DNA of 64,000 nucleotides, from assembly GCF_000829455.1 (NCBI RefSeq), contig NZ_JXAK01000001.1, positions 1-64,000 on the forward strand, in the 5' to 3' direction. A program made the position numbers and the translations under genes. Origin of the DNA: Gordoniibacillus kamchatkensis (GTDB lineage: Bacteria; Bacillota; Bacilli; Paenibacillales; NBRC-103111). Of this stretch, positions 36,268-44,452 are shown in pieces. The notes beneath the pieces are model-generated. The model was given only the letters and a program-made list of their open reading frames with translations. It was not told the origin of the DNA and did not search any database. Position 1 is the first letter of the stretch, and the number at the start of each line of letters is the position of its first letter.

Positions 36268-37101
36268 TCACCCTTTGACGGCGCCTACCGTAATGCCTTG
36301 CAGGAAATAACGCTGCAGCGAGAAGAACAGAATGACCATCGGCAGCGCGCCGACGCTGGCTCCCGCCATAATGGCTCCGTAGTCAGTCGATTCCGCGAAC
36401 ACGAAGCTGGCGAGGCCGACCTGTATCGTGCGCATCTCGGAGCTCTTCGTCACGAGCAGCGGCCAAAAAAACTCGTTCCACTGCGCCACGAACGTAAAAA
36501 TTGCCAGCACCGCAAGACCCGGCTTGGCCATCGGCAATATCACCTTGCGGTAAATGCCGAACTCGCTGCAGGCGTCGATGCGCGCCGCATGGATGAGCGA
36601 TGTCGGCAGCGTCGACATATACTGCTTCATCAGGAAAACGTTGCCGACGGATACGACCGCCGGCAGCACGATCGCCGTGTACGTATCGCCGAGCTGAAAA
36701 ATGTTGATCATGAGAATATAGAGCGGAATAAGCGTCACTTGCGCCGGGATCATCATCGTCGTCAAGAGAGCCCAAAAGATCGTCTTGCTGCCCGGAAATT
36801 TCAGCTTGGCGAAGGCGTAGCCGGCAAGCGAGGCGAAAAACACGTTCGTGACCGTCACCACGGAAGCGACGATGACCGAATTGACGATCCAGCGGACCGC
36901 CGCCGCTTTGTGGAAAAACCGCTCGTAAGGGGCGATCGACCATATTTCCGGAATCATTTGCGGCTTAAAGACGGCCGACGCCGCCGAGTCCTGGAACGAT
37001 CCGATGAACATCCAGTACAGCGGTATGACGGTGACGAACGCCCAGACGATAAGGACGGCAAGGGCGACGGCAATCAGCGCGATTTTCGATTTGGATGTCA
37101 T
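36268..37101 (-). CDS. Sugar ABC transporter permease (MalG type)
   Basis: This 277-residue inner-membrane permease has six helices. The cytoplasmic EAA-type loop that docks on the ATPase reads ARIDACSEFGIYRKVILPMA near residues 175-194. The N-terminus shows the usual single helix (LIVWAFVTVIPLYWMFIGSF) and ends in the MalG-type tail FSLQRYFLQGITVGAVKG. It follows the other permease with a 12-base gap. CUT1-family composition (two permeases, one lipoprotein, one UgpC-type ATPase) suggests an oligosaccharide or aminosugar substrate; see the recycling locus for context. Confidence 0.92.
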   Translation of the reverse strand: MTSKSKIALIAVALAVLIVWAFVTVIPLYWMFIGSFQDSAASAVFKPQMIPEIWSIAPYERFFHKAAAVRWIVNSVIVASVVTVTNVFFASLAGYAFAKLKFPGSKTIFWALLTTMMIPAQVTLIPLYILMINIFQLGDTYTAIVLPAVVSVGNVFLMKQYMSTLPTSLIHAARIDACSEFGIYRKVILPMAKPGLAVLAIFTFVAQWNEFFWPLLVTKSSEMRTIQVGLASFVFAESTDYGAIMAGASVGALPMVILFFSLQRYFLQGITVGAVKG

Positions 37102-37113
37102 GCCCCGGCCCCC

Positions 37114-38034
37114 CTAGTACTCGATATCCGTCGAGAAAAATTTGAACTGCAGCACGGAGACAATGACGATAACCGCCGCCAGCACGAACGCCTGCGCCGA
37201 AGCGAGGCCGAACTGGTTGAAGTTGAACGCCGTCTGGTAAATCAAATAGGCGATCGTCGTCGTCGCGAAGTCCGGGCCGCCTTGCGTCATCAAGTAGACC
37301 GAAATGAATACCTGGAACGACGTAATGACGCCGGTGACGAGCAGGTACAGCGTCGTCGGCTTGAGCAGCGGCCACGTAATGCGCGAGAACTTTTTCCAGC
37401 CGCTCGCATGGTCGATGTCCGCCGCCTCGTACAGCGATTTCGGAATGCCGCCCATCGCCGCCAGGTACAAAATGATGCCGCTGCCGTGCGAGCCGAGCCA
37501 GCTCATCAGCATGAGCGAAAACAAGGCCGTGCTTTTTTGCCCGAGCCAGATGACGGGGTCGAGCCCGAGCTGGATGAGCAGACGGTTCAGCATCCCGCTC
37601 GGCGTCGGATCGAAAATCGCGATCCAGACGATCGACAGCGTAACGCCGGAGGCGACGGTCGGCAGGTACAGCACCGCCTTGAAAAACGTCTGCGCCCGCT
37701 GCTTCAGCTGGAAAATGAGAAACGCCAGCCCGAAGGAAATCAAGATGTTGACGGGAACGGTCCCGATCGTGAAAATGACGGTGTTCCGCATCGACTTCCA
37801 GAACACGTCGTCCTTGAACATGTACGTATAGTTGTCGAAACCGACCCATGTCGACTTCAAAATGCCGTACTTTTGAAAACTGATGACGAACGCCCAACCG
37901 ACCGGGTAAAGCGTAAATACGAGAAAGAGCAGCACCGGCACGGCGATGAACGCGTACGCCCAGCCGTAGTTCCGCAAAAACTGGCGAAAGCGCGCGGCTC
38001 CGCTTCCGGCGGCATGCGAGGTAGTCGACCGCAT
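37114..38034 (-). CDS. Sugar ABC transporter permease (MalF type)
   Basis: This 306-residue permease has six membrane helices. The first (YAFIAVPVLLFLVFTLYPVG) opens a typical CUT1 MalF-like subunit, and the EAA loop is EAADIDHASGWKKFSRITWP near residues 210-229. It lies between the solute-binding protein gene, from which it is separated by a hairpin, and the MalG-type permease. The N-terminal Arg/Ser-rich dozen residues are variable in this family. The substrate is inferred only from neighbours. Confidence 0.92.
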   Translation of the reverse strand: MRSTTSHAAGSGAARFRQFLRNYGWAYAFIAVPVLLFLVFTLYPVGWAFVISFQKYGILKSTWVGFDNYTYMFKDDVFWKSMRNTVIFTIGTVPVNILISFGLAFLIFQLKQRAQTFFKAVLYLPTVASGVTLSIVWIAIFDPTPSGMLNRLLIQLGLDPVIWLGQKSTALFSLMLMSWLGSHGSGIILYLAAMGGIPKSLYEAADIDHASGWKKFSRITWPLLKPTTLYLLVTGVITSFQVFISVYLMTQGGPDFATTTIAYLIYQTAFNFNQFGLASAQAFVLAAVIVIVSVLQFKFFSTDIEY

Positions 38035-38081
38035 AAAACCCTCCTTGCTGGCTAACGGACAGCTGCCGATTGTATAGAAAG

Positions 38082-38117
38082 AAAAGCCCCATATAATCTA
38101 GCTATACGGGGCTTCTT
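38082..38117 (-). terminator. Hairpin between the binding-protein and permease genes
   Basis: Twelve-base arms AAGCCCCGTATA and TATATGGGGCTT (minus-strand reading, one wobble) are followed by TTCTTTC. A partial terminator or RNA-stabilising hairpin here would let the binding protein be made in excess over the permeases, as in many ABC operons. Confidence 0.75.
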
Positions 38118-38125
38118 CCAATGGT

Positions 38126-39535
38126 TTACTGACCCAAAATTTGTTTGCCTTTGGATTTGAATTCGTCCGCCAGCTGATCAGGCGTCTTGGACCCGGTGAA
38201 CAGCGCCTGCACGCCCGGCTTCACCACTTGCTCGTAGTACTGCTTCACTTTCGCCGACGTGTCGGCGCTGATCGTCAGATCGACCGGCATCGCCACGCTT
38301 TTTGCCATCGCTTCTGCGGCCGCCTTGTTGTACGGCTGCGCCAGGCCTTTGCCTTCGAACAGCTTCGCCTGCGACTGGCGGACGAACGGCAGGCACAGCT
38401 CGTTGGCGGAGTTGCCGGCTTTCGCGCCGCTCAAAGCTTCCATGACGAGGAACGTGTTTTTCGCGTGCTCTTCGCCTTTGTCGTTCTTCTGTTTGAAGGC
38501 GACATAGCCTTCGGCGCCGGACGTCGTTTTCGCCGGATACTTATCGTTGTGCGGCACGGGCAGCTGGATGTAGTCGATTTTCTCGCCCTTCACTTTGCCT
38601 GCGTCGATATCTTTGTTGCGGTTCGCGATCATAACGTCATAGTAAGGAATCGCTTTGGAAATAATCGCCGCCTGGCCGGCATAGAACATATCGGTCCGTT
38701 TTTGCGCTGCGAGCGCCGCCGTTTCTTTCGGCATAACGCCGCTCTTCATCAGGCCGTCGATAAATTTCAAGGAGTCGAGGATGCGGTCGTCGTTCCAGAT
38801 GAACTTGCCGTCTTTGTCGACGACGTCGTCCAGGCCGGAGTTGCGCGTCACAAGCTGGATAAAGTCGTTGTTGGCGCCGTTGCCGTCGGTGACGAGACCG
38901 TACTGCATGCTGCCGTCCGGAAGCTTCTTCGTCAGCTTCTTGGCGATTTCCGCGAACTCGCTCCACGTCCAGCCTTGCTGCTGAATTTTTTTCCAGTCTA
39001 CGCCGGCTTCCTCGAGGATGCGCTTGTTGCCGCCCCAGCCCCACTGGAATTGGTACAGCGGCAGGCCGTACTGCTTGCCCTGGATTTTCGCCAGGTCGAG
39101 CGTTCCCGGCAAGTAGTCGCCTTTAATTTCGGGGGTCAAGTATTGGTCGAGCTGCAGCGCGAGGCCTGTGCTCACATATTGGCCGCTTACGGCGTGGAAG
39201 TACAGGTCCGGCGGATCGCCCGCGTTGAGCGCGACGTCGAATTTCTTCGGACCTTCCGCCCATGACAGCATTTCGTATTCGACCTTGATGTTCGGGTATT
39301 TGGCGTTGAAATCTTTGATCAGATCTTTCAAATCGTCTTCATATTTCGCATGTACGGGATAAGTCCATACTTTAACGGTGTCCGGCTTGCCTTGCTGCTC
39401 GGTTTTGGGCGCGTCTTTGCCGCCCGTTCCCGTGCCTCCGCTTGCGCTCGGCGCCGGATCTTTTTTGCTGCATGCAGCCGTTACGAATACAAGCGCGAGC
39501 ACAAGGCTCCATACTAACCATTTGCTTTTTCTCAC
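38126..39535 (-). CDS. ABC transporter sugar-binding lipoprotein
   Basis: This 469-residue extracellular solute-binding protein of family 1 has a signal peptide with lipobox FVTAACSKK (Cys near residue 22) and a Gly/Ser/Lys spacer. The mature domain carries VKVWTYPVHAKYEDDLKDLI and GDPPDLYFHAVSGQY, and GLPLYQFQWGWGGNKRILEE is placed as in maltose- and oligosaccharide-binding proteins. It is first in the transporter operon, with its own SigA promoter, an overlapping palindrome and a cre-like site. Its divergent neighbour is murK, so aminosugar ligands (MurNAc, GlcNAc or their disaccharide) are plausible but unproven. Confidence 0.9.
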   Translation of the reverse strand: MRKSKWLVWSLVLALVFVTAACSKKDPAPSASGGTGTGGKDAPKTEQQGKPDTVKVWTYPVHAKYEDDLKDLIKDFNAKYPNIKVEYEMLSWAEGPKKFDVALNAGDPPDLYFHAVSGQYVSTGLALQLDQYLTPEIKGDYLPGTLDLAKIQGKQYGLPLYQFQWGWGGNKRILEEAGVDWKKIQQQGWTWSEFAEIAKKLTKKLPDGSMQYGLVTDGNGANNDFIQLVTRNSGLDDVVDKDGKFIWNDDRILDSLKFIDGLMKSGVMPKETAALAAQKRTDMFYAGQAAIISKAIPYYDVMIANRNKDIDAGKVKGEKIDYIQLPVPHNDKYPAKTTSGAEGYVAFKQKNDKGEEHAKNTFLVMEALSGAKAGNSANELCLPFVRQSQAKLFEGKGLAQPYNKAAAEAMAKSVAMPVDLTISADTSAKVKQYYEQVVKPGVQALFTGSKTPDQLADEFKSKGKQILGQ

Positions 39536-39566
39536 GTTTGCGTGCCCCCCCTAACAGTAAATGGGA

Positions 39567-39582
39567 ATGATATCGCTTCCAT
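39567..39582 (-). promoter_or_regulatory. cre-like site (CcpA)
   Basis: ATGATATCGCTTCCAT fits the catabolite-responsive consensus WTGNAANCGNWNNCAW at all fixed positions but one. It lies just downstream of the minus-strand promoter, where CcpA acts as a roadblock. Confidence 0.6.
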
Positions 39583-39594
39583 TCCAATGAGCCC

Positions 39595-39623
39595 ATTATA
39601 GCTTGTGTGAAATAATATTTCAA
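39595..39623 (-). promoter_or_regulatory. SigA promoter of the ABC transporter operon
   Basis: On the minus strand TTGAAA (39618-39623) and TATAAT (39595-39600) are separated by exactly 17 bases, pointing to the binding-protein gene. Confidence 0.75.
39608..39622. promoter_or_regulatory. Operator-like palindrome (RpiR/MurR type) in the divergent region
   Basis: TGAAATAATATTTCA is a perfect 15-bp palindrome overlapping the -35 of the transporter promoter. A second, incomplete version (TGAAATTTTGTTTTACA, 39640-39656) overlaps the -35 of the murK promoter. The TGAAA-TTTCA arms resemble sites of RpiR-family sugar-phosphate regulators such as MurR; no such gene is in this window. Confidence 0.6.
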
Positions 39624-39650
39624 GATGTTTTTTATTATCTGAAATTTTGT

Positions 39651-39679
39651 TTTACAAAGCGTGTTAACTATTTTATACT
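39651..39679 (+). promoter_or_regulatory. SigA promoter of murK-murQ
   Basis: TTTACA (39651-39656) and TATACT (39674-39679) are spaced by 17 bases, about 45 bases before the murK start. Confidence 0.7.
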
Positions 39680-39723
39680 ACAGGAAAAAGCTCACGTATC
39701 ACGTAATATGCATAAAGAAGCGG

Positions 39724-40677
39724 GTGAAAACATTGCAATACACGATAGGGATAGACGGCGGCGGCACGAAAACGGAAGCCGTTGCCCTCGAGCTCGGCGG
39801 GGAGGCGCCTATAGCGGAAATGGTCGGCGGCGCCAGCAACGTGTTCGCCGTCGGCTTCGAGCAGGCAGTCAGCGCCGTCACCGATATTTTGGATCGGCTA
39901 TGGACGTCCGGCACACTCTCGGCGTCGGATTGCGCCGGCATCTGTATCGGCCTAGCCGGAGCCGATCGCGACGAAGAGCGCCGCAAGTGGCGCGACGCTT
40001 TGCTTCGGTACGCCCGCCTGCGCGGCGTGCCGGAGCATATGCGGCTCCTTGTCGGCAACGACGCGGAGATCGCTCTGTACGGCACGACTCGGCAGCTGGC
40101 CGGTATGGTCGCGATCAGCGGCACCGGCTCGATCGTGTACGGCATTACCGCTGACGGGCGCAAGCTGCGCGCCGGCGGCTGGGGCCATCTGCTCGGCGAC
40201 TGGGGCAGCGGCTACGCGATCGGTCTGCGCACGCTGCAAACTGTCATGGACAGCTTTGACGGCATTTTGCCGCCGACCCGGATGACGGAGATGGTGCTGG
40301 AGCGCATAGGGATCGCCTCGCCGCCGGAGCTGAAAGATTACGTATACGCGCCCGAGAGGAAAAAGCAGGACTTCGCCGGCTTCGCCCGAATTTGCATCGA
40401 AGCGGGCGCAGACGGCGATGAGGCGGCGCAAGCGGTGCTGCGCGAGGAAGCGCAGAAGCTGGCGGCGCAGACGGCGGCGCTCGTGCGCCGCCACCCGCCT
40501 TTTGCGAGCGGAGAGCTCGTGTTGGCGGGATCGATCTTCACCCGCTCGGCTTTGTTCCGCGCTGCGTACGAAGCCGAGCTGCGCCAAGTTTCTTCGCAGC
40601 TGCGGCCCGTGCCGATGAAACGCTCCGCTGCGCACGGAGCCGCGCTGCTGGCAGCCTCTCCCGCTGCGGAACGATAA
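39724..40677 (+). CDS. murK: MurNAc/GlcNAc kinase (BadF/BadG family, MurK-like)
   Basis: This is an aminosugar kinase of the BadF/BadG/BcrA/BcrD ATPase family. Phosphate-binding loop 1 is GIDGGGTKTEA (residues 9-19), followed by CIGLAGADRDEE, LVGNDAEIALYG (109-120), ISGTGSIVYG (131-140) and GGWGHLLGDWGSGYAIG. In Clostridium acetobutylicum the MurK enzyme of this family phosphorylates MurNAc and GlcNAc. Direct coupling to murQ here (22-base gap) makes MurNAc the most likely substrate, although GlcNAc kinase activity alone is possible. The start is GTG at 39724; a TTG at 39733 is the alternative. Confidence 0.85.
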   Translation: MKTLQYTIGIDGGGTKTEAVALELGGEAPIAEMVGGASNVFAVGFEQAVSAVTDILDRLWTSGTLSASDCAGICIGLAGADRDEERRKWRDALLRYARLRGVPEHMRLLVGNDAEIALYGTTRQLAGMVAISGTGSIVYGITADGRKLRAGGWGHLLGDWGSGYAIGLRTLQTVMDSFDGILPPTRMTEMVLERIGIASPPELKDYVYAPERKKQDFAGFARICIEAGADGDEAAQAVLREEAQKLAAQTAALVRRHPPFASGELVLAGSIFTRSALFRAAYEAELRQVSSQLRPVPMKRSAAHGAALLAASPAAER

Positions 40678-40699
40678 CGATCTTAAAGGAGCTTTCAAC

Positions 40700-41611
40700 A
40701 TGAGTAACTTGCTCAGCAAACTGACGACGGAACAAGTGAATGAACATACGCGAGGCATTGACCGGCTCAGCACGCTCGACATCGTGCGCCGCATCCATGA
40801 GGAAGACCGCAAGGTAACTGCGGCTGTCGAGGCGATTTTGCCGGATATTGCCGCCGCCACGGACCTCATCATCGCCGCCTTCAAGCGCGGCGGGCGAATG
40901 TTTTACGTCGGCGCCGGCACGAGCGGACGGCTCGGCATCCTCGATGCGTCGGAATGCCCGCCGACGTTCGGCACCGATCCGTCGATGGTGCAAGGCATTA
41001 TCGCCGGCGGCGACAAAGCGATTCGCGACGCCGTCGAGGGGGCCGAGGACCACGCCGAGAACGGCGCCTCCGATCTCGACGAGCGCGGCGTAACGGCCAG
41101 CGACGTCGTCGTCGGCATCGCGGCAAGCGGCCGCACGCCGTACGTGCTCGGCGCGATGCGGCGGGCGAAAGAGCTCGGCGCTTCCGTCATCGGCCTGTGC
41201 AACAATTTGGATTCGCCGATGCGGGATTGCGCCGACCTGATGCTGGAAGCCGTCGTCGGCCCCGAAGTCGTGCTCGGCTCGACGCGCATGAAATCGGGCA
41301 CCGCGCAAAAAATGATTTTGAACATGCTGACGACGACGGCGATGATCCGCATCGGCAAAGTGTACGACAACTTGATGGTCGATCTCGTTCCGACGAACGA
41401 GAAGCTGGTCTACCGCTCCAAGCGGATCATCCGGCTCGCGACCGGCGCGAACGACGACGATGTGAACGCCGTTACGTATGCGAGCGGCGGCCATGTCAAG
41501 ACGGCCATCGTCATGCTGCTGGCCGGCGTCGACGCGGCCCGCGCGGGCGAGCTGCTGGCGCAGGGGGACGGCTTCGTGCGGCAAGCGGTCGAGCTTGCGG
41601 CGCAGCGCTGA
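40700..41611 (+). CDS. murQ: N-acetylmuramic acid 6-phosphate etherase MurQ
   Basis: MurQ cleaves the lactyl ether of MurNAc-6-phosphate to give GlcNAc-6-phosphate and D-lactate. The 303-residue protein has the SIS domain with GAGTSGRLGILDASECPPTFG at residues 71-91 (the region of the catalytic Glu) and VVGIAASGRTPYVLGAM. LGSTRMKSGTAQKMILNMLT is the other family signature. TTAAAGGAGC precedes the ATG. It receives MurNAc-6-P from MurK and from AnmK, which makes the locus a complete salvage route. A strong terminator follows. Confidence 0.95.
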   Translation: MSNLLSKLTTEQVNEHTRGIDRLSTLDIVRRIHEEDRKVTAAVEAILPDIAAATDLIIAAFKRGGRMFYVGAGTSGRLGILDASECPPTFGTDPSMVQGIIAGGDKAIRDAVEGAEDHAENGASDLDERGVTASDVVVGIAASGRTPYVLGAMRRAKELGASVIGLCNNLDSPMRDCADLMLEAVVGPEVVLGSTRMKSGTAQKMILNMLTTTAMIRIGKVYDNLMVDLVPTNEKLVYRSKRIIRLATGANDDDVNAVTYASGGHVKTAIVMLLAGVDAARAGELLAQGDGFVRQAVELAAQR

Positions 41612-41648
41612 CGCTCGTCCCTTCGCGAAACGGCCCGGCGAACACGAC

Positions 41649-41696
41649 AAAACCTCCTGAACTTCGCGGCTTTGCGCCAAGAGTTCAGGAGGTTTT
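41649..41696 (+). terminator. Terminator after murQ
   Basis: Fourteen-base arms AAAACCTCCTGAAC and GTTCAGGAGGTTTT enclose a 20-base loop and carry a T-run. Confidence 0.88.
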
Positions 41697-41807
41697 GCGC
41701 GTTTTTAGATGTCGCGCCTCGCGATGCCCTCGACAGGCCGGCGATCGGATCGCCCTTGCCAAGCGGATCTGCCATGAGTGGAGGCTGCCCAGTCCAGGGA
41801 ATGGGAA

Positions 41808-41825
41808 AATGAGCGCTCACTCATT
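41808..41825. promoter_or_regulatory. Upstream TetR operator-like palindrome
   Basis: AATGAGCGCTCACTCATT shares its core TGAGCGCTCA with the site at 41876-41889 and lies about 60 bases upstream of the promoter. Confidence 0.6.
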
Positions 41826-41866
41826 CAAAGTAATAAAAAGTTATGATTTTATCTTATTTTTTTTGA

Positions 41867-41895
41867 TTGACAATAAGTGAGCGCTCACTCATAAT
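41867..41895 (+). promoter_or_regulatory. SigA promoter with embedded TetR operator
   Basis: TTGACA (41867-41872) and CATAAT (41890-41895) are 17 bases apart. The spacer contains the perfect 14-bp palindrome AGTGAGCGCTCACT (41876-41889), so a bound TetR dimer would block RNA polymerase. This indicates autoregulation of the downstream tetR operon. Confidence 0.8.
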
Positions 41896-41947
41896 AAGCA
41901 TAAATCCTTCCATACAATTCCAAACAGCGAAAAAGCGGGTGGTTTAT

Positions 41948-42529
41948 TTGGACATCAAAGAAAGAATTTTGCACGCGGCGGAACAAGTGATTCGAGACAA
42001 AGGGCTGGCTCGGGCGACAACGAAAGAGATTGCCCGCATCGCCGGATGCTCGGAAGGGAGTTTGTACCTTTACTTTAAAGGCAAGGACGATATTTTTTTG
42101 CAAGTAACGAGAGGACAGCTGCTTCCGAACTTCAAAAAAACGCTAGTGTCCTTGCCGAAGCGCGTGGGTACTGGAACCGTGCAGGAAACCTTGACGGAGG
42201 TTGCGGAAGCGGCGCTAGCGTTCTATCTCCATTCGATGCCCATCTTGGCCTCCGTCTTCTCGGAACCGGAACTATTGACCGGCCACCGGGACGGGTTTCG
42301 GGAGCGCAACGAAGGTCCGCACAGGCCTAACGAAACGGTGGCCGCATATCTCCATGCCGAACAAACGAACGGACGCATCGCTCCCGGATTAAAACCGAGG
42401 ATCGTTGCGGACTTGCTGCTCGGCGCCTGTTTTCAGCGGGCGTTTCAGCTGCAATTTCTGGGCGAAACCGAATCGAAGTCGGCTCAAAAAAACTATGCCG
42501 AGAATATCGTTCAAACGTTGTTCGGGTAA
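41948..42529 (+). CDS. TetR/AcrR-family regulator
   Basis: With the TTG start (MDIKERILHAAEQVI) the product is 193 residues. The N-terminal HTH reads ARATTKEIARIAGCSEGSLY with the usual YLYFKGKDDIF extension (about residues 20-55). The rest is the helical ligand/dimer domain, which has no family-specific motif I can name. A GTG three codons upstream is possible. Two matching palindromes (41808-41825 and 41876-41889) flank and overlap its promoter, so it very likely represses itself and the two genes that follow. The inducer is unknown. Confidence 0.85.
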   Translation: MDIKERILHAAEQVIRDKGLARATTKEIARIAGCSEGSLYLYFKGKDDIFLQVTRGQLLPNFKKTLVSLPKRVGTGTVQETLTEVAEAALAFYLHSMPILASVFSEPELLTGHRDGFRERNEGPHRPNETVAAYLHAEQTNGRIAPGLKPRIVADLLLGACFQRAFQLQFLGETESKSAQKNYAENIVQTLFG

Positions 42530-42579
42530 ACATCATCGCTCGAAAACAAATGATAACTACACACAGGAGGCGTATCGAC

Positions 42580-43014
42580 ATGAAACAGCAAAGCTACAAA
42601 AATCATGTTCGGCTTCATCCGCTCTTTCATTTTTTGTTAGTTCCGCTTTCCGCCTTAACCGTCATCGGATCGCTTCTGCATATCTTCCCTAAATTCCGGG
42701 GAAGCATGGACCTGTGGTACGCGATTGTGCTGCTCATGGCTTCCGTTGCATTGGCGATCGCAGCCGTTCTGACACGCGAATATGCGAAAAAGGTGCAGGA
42801 CAGAGTCATTCGATCCGAAGAAAATTTCCGGCACTACGTGCTCACGGGGCATCTGCTCGACCCGAGCCTGACACTGTCCCAGATTATTGCCCTGAGGTTT
42901 GCCTCGGACGAACAATTTCCGGAGTTATGCTCGCGAGCCGCACAGGATCATCTGAGTCCGGATGACATCAAGCGGTCGATCAAGACATGGAGACCGGATT
43001 ACCTGCGGGTTTGA
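42580..43014 (+). CDS. DUF6526-like membrane protein
   Basis: The ATG at 42580 follows AGGAGG and gives 144 residues. Two helices (about residues 18-38 and 48-70) form a hairpin. The flanking cytoplasmic parts begin QQSYKNHVRLHPLFHF and end with a conserved-looking segment (RFASDEQFPELCSRAAQ, IKRSIKTWRPDYLRV). This composition, including the NHVRLHPLFHF opening and WRPDYLRV end, fits the DUF6526 family found beside TetR regulators in Bacillales. The function is unknown. It lies between tetR and the SGNH hydrolase gene. Confidence 0.7.
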   Translation: MKQQSYKNHVRLHPLFHFLLVPLSALTVIGSLLHIFPKFRGSMDLWYAIVLLMASVALAIAAVLTREYAKKVQDRVIRSEENFRHYVLTGHLLDPSLTLSQIIALRFASDEQFPELCSRAAQDHLSPDDIKRSIKTWRPDYLRV

Positions 43015-43037
43015 CTGCGATGAGAGGAAGATGGGAC

Positions 43038-43802
43038 ATGGACAATCAACCTTTCGGAAAAACGGAAACGAAACGCGTCGTCTGCGCCGGATGCAGCATT
43101 ACCCGAGGCCAGGTTAGCGTCGACTATGTAGAAATGCTCCGCCGCCGCTTCTCGGATCGTCCCATCGCTTTCGCGAACGCTGGAGTCAACTACGATGTTG
43201 CTTTTAACCTGCGGAATCGATTGAACGAAGTGATCGCCCAAAACCCGGACGTGGTCACCGTACTGATCGGAACGAACGACGCCAATTCGACGCTTAGTCC
43301 AAAGAACAGCCGGCTGCTCTGTTTCCTCAAAAAGCTTCCCGTTACCCCCTCCCCCGATTGGTACAGAGAGAACTTGAACGTCATCGTGAAGGAGCTGAAG
43401 GAAAGGACATCAGCTCATGTCGCCCTCCTGTCCCTGCCGGTCATCGGAGAGGATGTGGACTCCGCAGCGAATAGGCGAACCGGGGAATACAGCACAATCA
43501 TAAGCGACGTCGCCAAAGCGCACGGCGTGACCTATTTGCCTTTGAACGAACATATGAAAGCGTACCTGCAATCGCACAACAAACCGTCACGTTTTCCGTA
43601 CCGGCCGGGTTTGTACCAGTCGTCGACCGCTTCCATGCAGCATTTCATGTTGAGGCGCAATTTGGACGCCATCTCTGCCAAACGCGGCTTGCAATTGACG
43701 ATCGACAATATTCACTTAAATAGCAAAGGCGCCGGAATGGTCGCCGATTTGATCGAATCTTTCATCAATGACACAAGCGGCTTGGACTATCAAGCGCGAT
43801 AA
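43038..43802 (+). CDS. SGNH/GDSL-type hydrolase
   Basis: This is a 254-residue SGNH esterase-type protein. The nucleophile block reads VVCAGCSITRGQ, with Ser in a GCS instead of the usual GDS context. The GxND block is VLIGTNDAN and the Asp-His pair is in IDNIHLNSKGAGMV. The substrate may be a lipid or acylated carbohydrate. No signal peptide is seen, so it should act inside the cell. AGAGGAAGATGGG lies just before the ATG. It ends the tetR operon and is followed by a terminator. Confidence 0.82.
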   Translation: MDNQPFGKTETKRVVCAGCSITRGQVSVDYVEMLRRRFSDRPIAFANAGVNYDVAFNLRNRLNEVIAQNPDVVTVLIGTNDANSTLSPKNSRLLCFLKKLPVTPSPDWYRENLNVIVKELKERTSAHVALLSLPVIGEDVDSAANRRTGEYSTIISDVAKAHGVTYLPLNEHMKAYLQSHNKPSRFPYRPGLYQSSTASMQHFMLRRNLDAISAKRGLQLTIDNIHLNSKGAGMVADLIESFINDTSGLDYQAR

Positions 43803-43832
43803 GAGCCTTGCGGGATGAATGAGGAACGCACG

Positions 43833-43871
43833 AAAAAGACCGGGCGGCACCATGATCGCTCGGTCCTTTTT
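43833..43871. terminator. Bidirectional terminator between SGNH hydrolase and cotJC
   Basis: AAAAAGACCG and CGGTCCTTTTT form the outer stem around an 18-base loop between convergent genes. Confidence 0.75.
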
Positions 43872-43882
43872 CATTCCGGCGG

Positions 43883-44452
43883 TTAGAACACCTTCTTCAC
43901 GCCGTGCGATTCTTTAAGAATTTCCACCGCTTCGCGAAAGCGCAGCGAGTGGATGACTTCGCGCTCGCGGAGAAATTTGAGGCCGTCCTGCAGGTCGACG
44001 TCATCGGTCATGTCGATGAGCCACTGATACGTCGCCCGCGCCTTCTCCTCGGCGGCGATGTCCTCGTACAGGTCGGCGATCGGATCGCCCTTGGCCTGAA
44101 TGTACGTCGCGGTCCATGGGACGCCGGAAGCATTTTGGTAAAACAGCGCTTTGTCGTGGTTCGCGTAATGGTCCCCAAGCCCGGCCGCCCGCAATTGCTC
44201 GGGCGTTGCATCCTTCGTCAGCTTATAGACCATTGTGGCAATCATTTCCAGGTGGGCGAATTCCTCCGTCCCGATGTCGGTAAGCAGGCCGATCACCTTG
44301 TCCGGGATCGTATACCGCTGGTTCAAGTAGCGCAGCGCTGCGGCTAGCTCCCCATCCGCCCCGCCGTATTGCTCCAGCAGCAGCTTCGCCATGTACGGGT
44401 CGCATTTGCTCACCTTGACGGGATATTGCAGCTTTTTCTCATAAATCCACAT
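43883..44452 (-). CDS. cotJC: Spore coat protein CotJC (manganese-catalase-like)
   Basis: This 189-residue CotJC belongs to the manganese catalase family and is part of the inner spore coat. Family features are MWIYEKKLQYPVKV at the N-terminus, LLTDIGTEEFAHLEMIATMV with the first metal-ligand Glu and His, and DIAAEEKARATYQWLI with REREVIHSLRFREAVEILKE for the second ligand set. Length and both ferritin-like helix pairs are complete. It is the last gene of cotJABC, 161 bases after cotJB; that gap is longer than usual and contains GCATATGGGA/TCCCATATGC inverted arms. Confidence 0.95.
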   Translation of the reverse strand: MWIYEKKLQYPVKVSKCDPYMAKLLLEQYGGADGELAAALRYLNQRYTIPDKVIGLLTDIGTEEFAHLEMIATMVYKLTKDATPEQLRAAGLGDHYANHDKALFYQNASGVPWTATYIQAKGDPIADLYEDIAAEEKARATYQWLIDMTDDVDLQDGLKFLREREVIHSLRFREAVEILKESHGVKKVF

